Assembly (NCBI GenBank): GCA_022340465.1 | Contig: JAJDNW010000131.1 | Coordinates: 1 to 40,188, forward strand | Origin: Deltaproteobacteria bacterium | Lineage (GTDB): Bacteria; Desulfobacterota; Desulfobacteria; Desulfobacterales; B30-G6 | Reading direction: 5' to 3' | Length of the DNA: 40,188 bases | Shown here: positions 23,142 to 31,759 of the stretch, piece after piece | How positions within the stretch are numbered: position 1 is the first letter of the stretch | How the letters are laid out: each line of letters begins with the position of its first letter | Notes under the pieces: generated by a model | Told to the model about the DNA's origin: nothing | The model's database searches: none | Seen by the model: only the letters and a program-made list of their open reading frames with translations | Position numbers and translations under genes: made by a program

Positions 23142-24614
23142 TCAATCGCCGAGGCGTAATTTATCATATATATGCGTCAATTTATTGAGCAAAATGTCGT
23201 TGTGCCTCTTGTCGCCCTCGATGGGTTTCCAACGGGGCGATAGGTGGGCGAGGGCTTCACGCAACTGCCATTTATGCTTGAAATATCTTCCTTCAAGTTT
23301 CTTCAGGTCATCCTTTTCCCTTGCGGTGATCCAGTTCGGATTGAAATCGATCGTATCCAAATTGCCCGTGGTAATTTCCATGGGGTCTATTTCCGCCGAC
23401 TCCAAGATGAAGGCTTCGTCTTCCGGCGTTAAATGCCCATTAGCTTCCAGTGCCCGCATGAAATGAACCGCATCCGGAAACTCCTTTCCGGCCAGGCCCT
23501 CCAGTTCATCAAGAACAATGCCTTTTTGCTGGATTCGAGCCATTGCCTCCGCCGTGAGCAGGTAGGATACCGGGCGATAGGTTTTCTGTTCGAAAACATT
23601 TTGCAGAAAAAAAAGCGCAACAAAGCTTACCAGCGCGGCGATTACCGGCGTTACGACCCAGCTGCTGCCGATTCCGCCCAGAACCCTCCAGCGGATACCG
23701 CGCCCGCGCTTGAGCAGCCCGATCCCGATAACGGCTCCCACGATCGCCTGGGAGCTCGAAACGGGAACCAGAGGGATGGTGGGCAACCCGTGCTGCTTTA
23801 AAAAAGTTTCCAGCCCCTGCGATGCAAACAGGAACAACACCAGCGAGTGGGCGGCCACCACGACAAGGGCGGCAATTGGAGAAAGGTCCATAATGCCTTC
23901 ACCGACGGTTTCCATCACTTTTCGCGAATAGGTCAGCACGCCGATGCCGATCGCAATCCCGCCGATGAAGAACAGTTGCTGTGTCGAGCTCAATCGGAAC
24001 AATCCAAAAATAGAGATGTCGGCAAAGGGGGAAACGGGCACAAAAACACCCATCACATTGGCAATATTGTTCGCCCCCAGGCTGTACGAGCCGAAAGCGC
24101 CGATTACGAGCAGGCCGTAGCGTGTCACGGCATCGAGCCTGAACATGTCGATTTTTATCCGCCTGATGAAAAAAACGATCGTTTTGTGTAAAGCCAGTGC
24201 GATGACTGCGGAAAGCATCGGGCAGGCTACCCAGGTTAAGACAATCTTCAGCAATGTATGGTAGTCGGTCAACGAACCGCTGAAAAAGTTCCACCCGATG
24301 ATGGCGCCGACGATGGCTTGGGAAGTGGATACGGGATAACCGAGTTTGGTCATCGAATAAACACTTATGGCGGCTGCAAATGCAACGATGAAAGCACCGG
24401 CAATGGCGTTGATGGAGCCGAGTCTCCCAAGTGTGTGCGAAGCGCCGGAACCACTCATGACGGCACCGAGAATGATGAACAGGCTGCAGCAGATGGCGGC
24501 CGTTCTGAACCGGATCATTTTACTGCCAACCGCCGTTCCGAATACATTGGAAGCATCGTTGGCCCCGAGCGACCAGCCCAGGAAAAGACCGCTTGAAAGA
24601 AAAAATAGAAACAT
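23142..24614 (-). CDS. PiT family inorganic phosphate transporter with C-terminal cytoplasmic extension
   Basis: A 490-residue transporter. The PiT signatures occur in both halves: LGWSLGANDASNVFGTAVGS (residues 12-31) and YSLGANNIANVMGVF (about 178-192), with SSSQAIVGAVIG and STSQAIVGAIIG repeats. About ten membrane segments end near residue 350; the last 135 residues form a charged cytoplasmic domain absent from most short PiT proteins. PiT carriers import phosphate with protons or Na+, or related oxyanions. The DUF47 gene lies 8 bases upstream, the standard pairing. It is unlike the second PiT at 33564-34793 in length and sequence. Confidence 0.9.
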   Translation of the reverse strand: MFLFFLSSGLFLGWSLGANDASNVFGTAVGSKMIRFRTAAICCSLFIILGAVMSGSGASHTLGRLGSINAIAGAFIVAFAAAISVYSMTKLGYPVSTSQAIVGAIIGWNFFSGSLTDYHTLLKIVLTWVACPMLSAVIALALHKTIVFFIRRIKIDMFRLDAVTRYGLLVIGAFGSYSLGANNIANVMGVFVPVSPFADISIFGLFRLSSTQQLFFIGGIAIGIGVLTYSRKVMETVGEGIMDLSPIAALVVVAAHSLVLFLFASQGLETFLKQHGLPTIPLVPVSSSQAIVGAVIGIGLLKRGRGIRWRVLGGIGSSWVVTPVIAALVSFVALFFLQNVFEQKTYRPVSYLLTAEAMARIQQKGIVLDELEGLAGKEFPDAVHFMRALEANGHLTPEDEAFILESAEIDPMEITTGNLDTIDFNPNWITAREKDDLKKLEGRYFKHKWQLREALAHLSPRWKPIEGDKRHNDILLNKLTHIYDKLRLGD

Positions 24615-24622
24615 CGCCCGCC

Positions 24623-25273
24623 TTAATACGACCGCTTGATTACGTAAATCCTCAACTTGTCTGAAACGTCTTCGGCCCTGTCCGCTATTTTATCCACATG
24701 CTTGACCAAATCCCTCAGTTGCATCTTATGGCTCAGGTTTAGGTCCGTATTGCCGAATATGGTTTGCTGCAATTTCGACGACACCTTATCGGACTGCGTC
24801 TCCCAATAGGGGACCTTGTGGATGTGGTCCGCCACCGATGAAATGTCTTTGAAAAATGAGCGTGAAGAACGCACGATGGCCTCGACGGCCTCGACAACAC
24901 AATTTGTCAATTCCTTGAAATCGTCGTTCATACCTTCGATAAAATGCGGGCGCTCGATGTTGAACTGCCACAGGGCGCCTTTAAAGCGGTCGAGCAGCGC
25001 ATCCATGCTTTCCAAAAGCTCGAGAACATCGCCCCTGGATTCCGGAATGAGGGTTTGAATGTACAACACCTCCTCCAGGCTTCTGCGCAGGGCGTCGCCG
25101 GCATGCTCCGTTTCGATGATGTCCGTGAGCTTTTTTTCAAAGGATTCAATATTCCCGGACAAATATGCGTCCAGGGCCGTTTTGAAAAGCAACCCGGCCT
25201 CACTGACTTTGTCCAGAAAGGCATCGAATTGCCCGCCGATATCGGGTCTCTTTCTAAGTATCCGGAAATCCAT
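24623..25273 (-). CDS. DUF47 (PhoU-like) PiT accessory protein
   Basis: A 216-residue all-helical protein of the DUF47/PhoU-like family. Recognisable elements are DIIETEHAGDALRRSLEEVL (the E-x3-D metal-binding type helix) and the second-half repeat DLVKHVDKIADRAEDVSDKL. DUF47 proteins are encoded next to PiT transporters and are thought to modulate them. AAAGGA precedes ATG 25273 by 8 bases. It is the first gene of the DUF47-PiT-ABC run. A weak promoter-like TTGATG-N17-TAGACT lies on the minus strand near 25335-25365. Confidence 0.88.
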   Translation of the reverse strand: MDFRILRKRPDIGGQFDAFLDKVSEAGLLFKTALDAYLSGNIESFEKKLTDIIETEHAGDALRRSLEEVLYIQTLIPESRGDVLELLESMDALLDRFKGALWQFNIERPHFIEGMNDDFKELTNCVVEAVEAIVRSSRSFFKDISSVADHIHKVPYWETQSDKVSSKLQQTIFGNTDLNLSHKMQLRDLVKHVDKIADRAEDVSDKLRIYVIKRSY

Positions 25274-25423
25274 GGAGTATCCTTTATCTTTTAAGGCGGT
25301 GCGCTGGAACTTGTCGGTTGGCGATAACTTATTAGTCTACTAAAAAACGCTTGCGTCATCAAGTGACAAGTGGCGATATTTTTAAATTAGGGGAGGCGGC
25401 GGGGCGGGTGAGGTATCGTGTTT

Positions 25424-25485
25424 GTCAGAAAAACGTTCCCAATGGCGTGCATGGCCGTCCCTGATGCTTTGAAGGCGGCATATCG
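25424..25485 (+). repeat. Dispersed short repeat, copy 2
   Basis: Shares GAAAAACGTTCC, the long block AATGGCGTGCATGGCCGTCC and GAAGGCGGCATATCG with copy 1 at 21272-21345. The leading TAGAGTGGTT is missing here, replaced by TGTTTGTCA. Confidence 0.8.
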
Positions 25486-25603
25486 AAAAAATGCCTTTTT
25501 TGTGGCCGCCGAATCGATGACGAAGGTTGGGAGATTTTTTAATAAAATGGAACCATCATCAATCCGGCGGGGCACTGCGACAGCCATGCAGAATATTAAT
25601 GGT

Positions 25604-25642
25604 ATGCCGCCTTGAAAACATCAGGGTCGGCCTCTATTGCGG
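25604..25642 (-). repeat. Dispersed short repeat, partial inverted copy
   Basis: On the minus strand it reads AATAGAGGCCGACCCTGATG followed by TTTTCAAGGCGGCAT, matching the second half of copy 1. It lies about 40 bases past the stop of the msrAB gene. Confidence 0.65.
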
Positions 25643-25681
25643 AATAGACTTATGGCAATCGGTATAAAACGCCGCAGCCCT

Positions 25682-26827
25682 TCAGTTAAATATGTCGGCG
25701 TATTCTCCATATCCCTCTTTTTCCAGGTCCGCTTTGGGGATAAATCTCAAGGCCGCCGAATTGATGCAGTAGCGCAGGCCTGTGGGCTTTGGCCCATCAT
25801 CGAAAACATGCCCCAGGTGGCTGTCGGCATGCCGGCTTCGCACCTCGGTGCGCATCATGAAGAAGCTCATATCCTTTTTTTCGACAATATTGTCGGGCTC
25901 AAGGGGGCGGGTGAAACTCGGCCACCCGGTTCCGGAGGGATATTTGTCCCTGGAACTGAAAAGGGGCTCACCGGAAACGACGTCCACGAAAATGCCTTCG
26001 GCCTTTAAATTCCAGAATTCGTTGTCGAAAGGCGGTTCCGTGCCGTCTTCCTGGGTCACCTTGTACTGCATGGGGGTCAGCGTATCCTTCAATACGCTTT
26101 TGTCGGGGACCGCATAGGTTTTCATCATTTTCCCATTTTTTTCACCCGACGTCTTGTCCATCATCTTTCCCGCATCCATGCGCGGCTTGTATTTAACTTC
26201 CCGCCAGGCCATTTTTAGAAACTTGTCACGGCCTGAACCGGACCGATACCATCGATACCGGATCGGGTTTCTCTTGTAATAGTCCTGGTGATATGCTTCC
26301 GCCTCATAAAATGCACCCAATGGCAGAATTTCCGTGACAATGGGTTTTTCAAACTGCCCCGAAGCATCCAGTTCCTTCTTTGTCTTTTCGGCCAGACGGC
26401 GTTCTTCCCCGTTTTGGTAAAAAATGGCGCTGCGGTACTGGGATCCTCTGTCGACAAACTGACCGCCGGGATCCGTGGGGTCCACGTGCCGCCAGAACAC
26501 ATCCAAAAGGCCTTCATAGGTGATTTTGTCCGGGTCGTAGAAGACCTTCACCGCTTCGACGTGCCCGGTTCCGCCCCTTGACACCTCTTCATAGGATGGA
26601 TGGGCCACCGTGCCGCCGGTAAAACCCGAAACCGCCTCGATCACCCCCTCCACCTTTTCAAAATCCGACTCCGTGCACCAGAAACACCCGCCGGCAAAAA
26701 CGGCTGTCCGGGTCCCGGCCGGCATGTCCATCGCCCCTTCTCCCGTGGATTCATCCATGCTGCGGGCCGGATACCCAGCAAACAGAACGACCATCACCAC
26801 GGCCATGGCAAACAGTATATTCTTCAT
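25682..26827 (-). CDS. msrAB: Exported MsrA-MsrB fusion, peptide methionine sulfoxide reductase
   Basis: A 381-residue bifunctional enzyme that reduces both S- and R-methionine sulfoxide in proteins. Signal peptide at 1-23 ([20 protein letters not shown]). MsrA domain at about 40-205 with catalytic Cys48 in GGCFWCTES. MsrB domain at about 245-370 with [32 protein letters not shown] and catalytic Cys354 in [12 protein letters not shown]; the zinc-binding CxxC pairs of some MsrB are absent. No thioredoxin-like domain is attached. ATG 26827 has AAGGAGG at 6-7 bases; the longer frame to 27046 is only an open extension. It follows the OmpR/BaeS-like pair on the same strand, suggesting control by it. 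Confidence 0.92.
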   Translation of the reverse strand: MKNILFAMAVVMVVLFAGYPARSMDESTGEGAMDMPAGTRTAVFAGGCFWCTESDFEKVEGVIEAVSGFTGGTVAHPSYEEVSRGGTGHVEAVKVFYDPDKITYEGLLDVFWRHVDPTDPGGQFVDRGSQYRSAIFYQNGEERRLAEKTKKELDASGQFEKPIVTEILPLGAFYEAEAYHQDYYKRNPIRYRWYRSGSGRDKFLKMAWREVKYKPRMDAGKMMDKTSGEKNGKMMKTYAVPDKSVLKDTLTPMQYKVTQEDGTEPPFDNEFWNLKAEGIFVDVVSGEPLFSSRDKYPSGTGWPSFTRPLEPDNIVEKKDMSFFMMRTEVRSRHADSHLGHVFDDGPKPTGLRYCINSAALRFIPKADLEKEGYGEYADIFN

Positions 26828-26958
26828 AGGACACCTCCTTTGCTGCATATATTGAGCGTTTTTTTCTTGCCCGTTCAAATGAAATATAAGACACGCTTTT
26901 AAAGGGCGCTTAAAGGAAGTGTAAAGATTCGGTAAAGATATGGGGGTAACGGATGGGT

Positions 26959-27050
26959 CCGCCTTAAAATTACATCGGTTGTCATAATATATGTTCCGAT
27001 TGAAACTCGAAATAGAGGCCGTCCGGACCGTTTTTCTGGTAACCACTCTA
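26959..27050 (-). repeat. Dispersed short repeat, copy 3 (divergent middle)
   Basis: On the minus strand it starts TAGAGTGGTTACCAGAAAAA then CGGTCCGGA, CGGCCTCTATT, and ends AATTTTAAGGCGGA. The ends match copy 1 and the inner CGGCCTCTATT matches the inverted partial copy at 25604-25642. The opening TAG is the stop codon of the histidine kinase gene. Confidence 0.65.
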
Positions 27051-28139
27051 AAGGGATTCGATCATGGAAGGGACGGTGGATAGCTTGAACCAAATGGTGA
27101 TCGTTTCATCGGCAAGCGATGCGCCTACAGTGCCGCCGTGTGCCTCGACCAGCTCTTTTACAATGGAAAGGCCGATACCGGCGCCCCCATGTTCCCTGGA
27201 TCTGGATTTTTCCCCGCGGTAAAAGCGCTCAAACAAAAAGGGAAGGTCCTCCGGTTTTACATCCCGGGAGGTATTGGTGAAGGAAATCTTCACGCTGTCA
27301 TCTTCAAGCGCCGCGCGGATGACCACCGCTCCGTTTTCGGGCGTATACCGGGCCGCATTGTCGGCGATATTTCTGATGACCCGGTTCACCTGTTTCCCGT
27401 CGATGGGAATGACCACGGGGAATTCACCAAGATCCATGGTAACGGTCAGTTTTTTTTCCGCGGCCAACCGCGAAAACACGGTTTCCGAAACAGCCCTGAT
27501 CAGCTGCGTGAGATCGGTCGGCGCCAGGGCAAGTCGGCCCTTGACGGCATCGGCCCGGGCCAACTGGAGAACGTCTTCAACAAGCTGGGCCAAGCGCAAG
27601 GTTTCGTCCTGCAAAAGGGACACATTTTGCCGCGAAACAGGCAACACGCCGTCACTCAAGGCTTCCAAATATCCCCGCATATTGGTCAGTGGCGTGCGAA
27701 GTTCATGGGCCACATCGATCATCAGGGACCGCCGCAACTTTTCAAGCTTGTCCAGGCTTTCGGCCATGCGGTTAAATGCCCGGGCGAGCTGCCCCACCTC
27801 GTCTTTGGTGGTGGCCGGTACCCGGACGTCGAAATTGCCGGCCGCGATTTCCCTGGTGATGATTGTCATGCGGGTCAAGGGGGACAGCGCCCTGCGGGTC
27901 ATGACAAAACTGAGCAGAACGGCCAGAATGGCGGCTGAAAGGCTCGTCCAAATCAGATAGCGATGGATCGAGCCGACAAACATCTCGTGGGATGGTTCGG
28001 GAGAAATGTGATATTTTTCCATCAACGTCACGAAATAACCGGCGGCCAGGGTGTCGATGGAAAGCCATATGACCACCATGACGAAGGCGATGACCAGCAG
28101 GTTGATGGCCAGCAGCTTGAATATCAGATATCGTTTCAA
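27048..28139 (-). CDS. Sensor histidine kinase, BaeS-like
   Basis: A 363-residue membrane kinase. Membrane segments at about 9-29 and 62-80 enclose a very short periplasmic loop (30-60). HAMP domain 81-133, HisKA with His145 in [14 protein letters not shown], and an HATPase domain with [25 protein letters not shown] and [19 protein letters not shown]. Its start overlaps the regulator stop by 4 bases (ATGA). The small loop suggests it senses membrane or envelope state. msrAB lies 220 bases downstream on the same strand, so methionine oxidation in the envelope is a reasonable guess for the signal's context. Confidence 0.93.
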   Translation of the reverse strand: MKRYLIFKLLAINLLVIAFVMVVIWLSIDTLAAGYFVTLMEKYHISPEPSHEMFVGSIHRYLIWTSLSAAILAVLLSFVMTRRALSPLTRMTIITREIAAGNFDVRVPATTKDEVGQLARAFNRMAESLDKLEKLRRSLMIDVAHELRTPLTNMRGYLEALSDGVLPVSRQNVSLLQDETLRLAQLVEDVLQLARADAVKGRLALAPTDLTQLIRAVSETVFSRLAAEKKLTVTMDLGEFPVVIPIDGKQVNRVIRNIADNAARYTPENGAVVIRAALEDDSVKISFTNTSRDVKPEDLPFLFERFYRGEKSRSREHGGAGIGLSIVKELVEAHGGTVGASLADETITIWFKLSTVPSMIESL

Positions 28140-28864
28140 TCCAGCGCCCCGTTGCTGTCGATCTCTTCATCTGCAAACCGGTATCCGATCCCGCGCACGG
28201 TCAAAATATACCTGGGAGCGGAAGAATCGTTTTCTATTTTCTGCCTCAGTTTGCCGATGTGAACATCCACGACCCGCTCGATGACAATGGCTTCTTTACC
28301 GGGATAAAGGCGGTCCAACAGCTCGTCTCTCGAAAAAACCTTGCCGGGAAAGGACAAAAGAGTTTCCAGGAGAACGTACTCGTGCCGGGTAAGGGCAACG
28401 GTTTTGTCCGCCACCACGAGCCGGCGCCTGTCCAGATCTAAAACGATCTTTCCATGGATCAGGCGCTTGGGTGTCCGTCCCGGGGGCTTGGTCGTCCGCC
28501 TGAGAACGGCTCTGACGCGGGCGACAAGCTCCCTGGGGCTGAAGGGTTTTACAACATAATCGTCGGCGCCCAGGGTGAGACCGGACACCTTGTCGATCTC
28601 CTCCCCTCTTGCGGTGAGCATGATGACCGGAACGTCGGATCTATTTCTCAGCTGCCGGCATACCTCCCAGCCATCGATTTTGGGAAGCATTAAATCCAGG
28701 ATAACCAGGGCCGGATCGTGCCTTTCGGCCAGCGACAGGCCGGCTTCGCCATCGTGCGCCTTTACCGCCCTGAAACCGTCGTTTGTCAGATACAGGGCGA
28801 TCAGGTCGGCTGTCTTGGGATCGTCCTCGACGACCAGTACGGTCTTCTTCCTGCTTCGGGACAT
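28136..28864 (-). CDS. OmpR/PhoB-family response regulator
   Basis: A 242-residue regulator. Receiver 8-120 with acidic pair EDD, phospho-acceptor in VILDLMLPKIDG (Asp near 56), Thr in MLTARG and Lys in VKPFSP. C-terminal winged helix 130-232 with LTRHEYVLLETLLSFPGKVF, the VIERVVDVHIGKLRQKIE recognition helix region and the wing RYILTVRGIGYRF. CAGGGA precedes ATG 28864. It is the first gene of the regulator-kinase(-msrAB) run and divergent from the amidohydrolase gene. Confidence 0.95.
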   Translation of the reverse strand: MSRSRKKTVLVVEDDPKTADLIALYLTNDGFRAVKAHDGEAGLSLAERHDPALVILDLMLPKIDGWEVCRQLRNRSDVPVIMLTARGEEIDKVSGLTLGADDYVVKPFSPRELVARVRAVLRRTTKPPGRTPKRLIHGKIVLDLDRRRLVVADKTVALTRHEYVLLETLLSFPGKVFSRDELLDRLYPGKEAIVIERVVDVHIGKLRQKIENDSSAPRYILTVRGIGYRFADEEIDSNGALD

Positions 28865-29140
28865 TGAGGTTTCCCTGCCTTTTCCCGGTCGGTTACTCCC
28901 GCCTAAGTTAAGATTAGGTGCCAGGTACCACGGAAATCCCCATCAATGCAAGCGATGACCGGCCGTGATGCTCCGAAAGCGCCCGGCAAGACTGATTGTA
29001 CCAGCGGAAATCAACCCGATAAAGCTTTTGAAAAAAATGTAAAATCCTATTATATTTTATATCAAGCATGGATGTAAGCTATCGGTCGTTCACTTTCAAT
29101 TTATAGCATTAGGTCATTTGATATTTGAAGGATACTTCGC
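28865..29140. other. Divergent promoter region between response regulator and amidohydrolase genes
   Basis: About 276 bases with no gene. The plus-strand promoter candidate is listed separately. No clear direct repeat of the kind bound by OmpR-family regulators was found. Confidence 0.5.
29028..29055 (+). promoter_or_regulatory. Sigma-70-type promoter for the amidohydrolase gene
   Basis: TTGAAA (29028-29033) and TATATT (29050-29055) with a 16-base AT-rich spacer, 85 bases before the start codon. Confidence 0.5.
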
Positions 29141-30721
29141 ATGGAAAATACAACCGACAGGACAGGCAGCGGCAACCACAAGATTGGACACGATACGCTG
29201 GTGGCGTTAACCAACGGCAGGTTCGTGGATGTTGAAAACGGGTGCTTTTTCACCCCGGGAACCTGCGTGATGATCCAGGGCGGAACCATCGCCGCCGTGA
29301 CAGCCCCCGGGGATGAAGGCCGGGCCGATGCCCGCGTGGCAGGTGAGACCGGCATCGCCAAACCGGACGTTACCTTCGACCTCCAGGGCAAAACCGTGCT
29401 TCCCGGCCTTTTCAACGTCCACTGCCATGTCCAGATGGTCATCCCCACGGTATTTGCGGATCTGAAAACCCTGAAAGCCAGGCGCCGTTACCACGCGCTG
29501 CAGGTTGAAAAAAACATGGCCGCCTGCCTGGAAAGAGGCGTCACCAACATACGAGACGCCTTTGCCGACGACCTGCGAATGAACCGCCGTCTGAAAGAAC
29601 GCATCGCAGCAGGGGACATCCCGGGTCCCAGAATACAGCAAGCCGTTCTCGTCGGCCCCCTCGGCGGCTACCTGACCCCCGAGCTGAAGGGCATGAAAAA
29701 AGTCTTATTGGGCCTCTTGGGCCTCGGGAAAATAAAATACGAGGCCCCGCATTCCGGCGCGATCGCCTTTGCTCCGGACGCAGACGACCGGACGGTAAGG
29801 GATGCGGTTGACCGGGCCATCGACGAACGCGGCGCCGAACTGATCAAGGTCGGGGAATCCATGGAGGAAAGCCTGCTGAATGCCAACCCGATGACCATGG
29901 CCGTGCACCAGCTCGACGCCATTGCCGACCAGGCGCGGCGGCGGGGCGTGCAGTCCACGATCCACTCCGTATCCGTGGACACCTTCCGCAGGGCGGTCAA
30001 GGCCGGTTTTTCCTCTCTTGCACACATGGCCAGGGACGGGGACCTCACCCGTGATGATATAAAAGCCTGCCTGGGCGCAGGCGCCGTCATCGATCCGACG
30101 CTTTCGGTGGGATACGACATGAGCTGGAAGCTGAAAAACGACCCCTTTGCGGAAATTCCCCGCATGGAAGCCATGTACGAATTCAGGAACGGCACCTTCG
30201 CGGATCTTGCCCAGCAGTTCTGGATACCGGAACTCAGGCCGTTCGTCGTCGAGGGTTTCCAAAAAGCCAATGCCGGCAAGTACCGGATGCTCGGCTTGAT
30301 CGATCTGTCCAAACTGCTGGCCCACTTCAGCCGCATGATGCATTACGGCTGCCTGAACACCAAACGATTGTACGAAAAAGGTGCATCCGTTGCCTGCGGT
30401 AATGACGGCGGCATTCAGGCCTGCACCCCCGCAATGGTCTCCCACGAGTTGTCCTGTCTCGGCCTGTGCCTGAACACGCCCGGGGAAAGGAAAACCTTTG
30501 ACGGCGCTGCCGCCCTGAGGACAGCGACGATCAACAGTGCCCGGTCCATGGGCCTCGATGATCGCTTCGGCTCTATCCAGGCAGGAAAAAAAGCGGATCT
30601 GGCGGTTGTCGAGGGCAACCCCTTTGAAGATCCTGCCGTGATCGGAAAGCGCGTCGATGCCCTTTTCATGGATGGGAACCTGGTAATAGACAAATGCGGT
30701 CTGAATTTAGTACGGATTTGA
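29141..30721 (+). CDS. Metal-dependent amidohydrolase family protein (imidazolonepropionase-like)
   Basis: A 526-residue cytoplasmic hydrolase of the amidohydrolase superfamily. The metal ligands are in place: H94 and H96 in FNVHCHV, a probable carboxylated Lys236 in LIKVGES, H275 in STIHSVS, H295 in LAHMARDG and Asp422 in CGNDGG. The C-terminus has the family ending GSIQAGKKADLAVVEGNPFE. The set with a lysine and NDGG resembles prolidase-like or imidazolonepropionase-like enzymes that cleave C-N bonds of cyclic amides or dipeptides; the substrate is unknown. AAGGA precedes ATG 29141. A nitrilase-family gene follows 93 bases downstream, so both may act on one amide-containing compound. Confidence 0.87.
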   Translation: MENTTDRTGSGNHKIGHDTLVALTNGRFVDVENGCFFTPGTCVMIQGGTIAAVTAPGDEGRADARVAGETGIAKPDVTFDLQGKTVLPGLFNVHCHVQMVIPTVFADLKTLKARRRYHALQVEKNMAACLERGVTNIRDAFADDLRMNRRLKERIAAGDIPGPRIQQAVLVGPLGGYLTPELKGMKKVLLGLLGLGKIKYEAPHSGAIAFAPDADDRTVRDAVDRAIDERGAELIKVGESMEESLLNANPMTMAVHQLDAIADQARRRGVQSTIHSVSVDTFRRAVKAGFSSLAHMARDGDLTRDDIKACLGAGAVIDPTLSVGYDMSWKLKNDPFAEIPRMEAMYEFRNGTFADLAQQFWIPELRPFVVEGFQKANAGKYRMLGLIDLSKLLAHFSRMMHYGCLNTKRLYEKGASVACGNDGGIQACTPAMVSHELSCLGLCLNTPGERKTFDGAAALRTATINSARSMGLDDRFGSIQAGKKADLAVVEGNPFEDPAVIGKRVDALFMDGNLVIDKCGLNLVRI

Positions 30722-30814
30722 ATAACAAACAGATGCCAAGGGCCGATCTTGTGTGCATGGATATTGGCCTGAATTTCGTTTTCCAGTTTCCAACACCTAC
30801 GGAGGAAAAGTCAT

Positions 30815-31687
30815 ATGCGCAACGTCAAAGTCGCCGCAACCCAGATGGCCTGCAGCCTGAAAGAGGAAGAGAATATACAGACCGCCGAAAGACTGGTGAG
30901 GCGGGCGGCCGCCGAGGGCGCCCAGATCATTCTGATGCAGGAGCTTTTTGAATCGCTCTACTTCTGCCAGGTGGAAAATCCCGAGTTCTTCGGCCTTGCT
31001 TCCGAAACGGAACACAGCAAGGCGGTCAACCACTTCTCGAAACTGGCCCGGGAGCTGGAAGTGGTTCTTCCCATCAGCTTCTTCGAAAAAAAGAACCAGG
31101 CCCGTTTTAACAGCGTTGCCGTGATCGATGCCGACGGCACCGTCCTCGGCATCTACCGCAAAACCCACATCCCCGACGGTCCAGGATACGAAGAGAAGTA
31201 CTACTTCAGCCCCGGCGACACCGGTTTCAAGGTGTGGCATACCCGCTACGCGCGCATCGGCATCGGCATCTGCTGGGATCAGTGGTTCCCGGAAACGGCC
31301 AGAAGCCTGGCCCTCATGGGGGCCGAGATTCTTTTCTATCCCACGGCCATCGGGTCGGAGCCCCCGGACCCCTCTTACGACAGCCGGGACCACTGGCAGC
31401 TGTGCATGCGGGGGCATTCCGCCGCCAACATCATGCCGGTGGTGGCCTCCAACCGCATCGGCGCCGAAACCGTGCAGGGGTCCACCATCACCTTCTACGG
31501 TTCATCCTTCATCACCGACAACAAAGGCGTAAAACTGGCCGAGGCCGACCGGGAAACCGAGACAGTCATCACGGCCGAACTGGACCTGGACGCATACGCG
31601 GCGCAAAGAAGCTATTGGGGCGTGTTCCGGGACAGGCGCCCCGAAGCCTACGGCCCCTTGCTGACACTGGACGGCGTCACCCCGTAA
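30815..31687 (+). CDS. aguB: N-carbamoylputrescine amidase-like nitrilase-superfamily enzyme
   Basis: A 290-residue amidase. The Glu-Lys-Cys triad is E43 (LMQELFESLYFCQ), K116 (YRKTHIPDGPGYEEKYYF) and C153 (GIGICWDQWFPE). The size, the ELFE...YFCQ block and the RKTHIPDGPGYxEKxYF block match AguB, which converts N-carbamoylputrescine to putrescine, CO2 and ammonia. The usual partner, agmatine deiminase AguA, is not in the window, so the substrate assignment is by resemblance. GGAGG lies 8 bases before the ATG. The upstream neighbour is the amidohydrolase gene. Confidence 0.85.
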   Translation: MRNVKVAATQMACSLKEEENIQTAERLVRRAAAEGAQIILMQELFESLYFCQVENPEFFGLASETEHSKAVNHFSKLARELEVVLPISFFEKKNQARFNSVAVIDADGTVLGIYRKTHIPDGPGYEEKYYFSPGDTGFKVWHTRYARIGIGICWDQWFPETARSLALMGAEILFYPTAIGSEPPDPSYDSRDHWQLCMRGHSAANIMPVVASNRIGAETVQGSTITFYGSSFITDNKGVKLAEADRETETVITAELDLDAYAAQRSYWGVFRDRRPEAYGPLLTLDGVTP

Positions 31688-31759
31688 CACGCTAAACAGT
31701 AAGAAAAAACGTCGGATGCAAAAGGGGGGAACCCTACCGCAACGTTGCAACCTTGCGGC

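Larger units (their letters stand above)
25274..25681. other. Intergenic region holding an inverted pair of dispersed repeats
   Basis: About 400 bases between two minus-strand genes. It holds a plus-oriented repeat copy (25424-25485) and a minus-oriented partial copy (25604-25642), facing each other across about 120 bases of unrelated sequence. This gives a MITE-like shape, but no transposase is present. Short ORFs in the region are read through the repeats and are not credible genes. Confidence 0.6.

Noticed and set aside
25418-25615. 65-codon plus-strand ORF (MFVRKTFPMACMAV...)
   Set aside because: It is a translation of the dispersed repeat and its spacer; no ribosome site or homologous pattern.
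26828-27046. 73-codon N-terminal extension of msrAB
   Set aside because: The signal peptide and the AAGGAGG ribosome site both fix the start at 26827; the extension is read through a dispersed repeat.
17965-31687. A polyamine pathway linking the SpeE-like protein and the AguB-like enzyme
   Set aside because: They are 10 kb apart in different operons, the SpeE-like catalytic residues are altered, and no ornithine or arginine decarboxylase or AguA is present.
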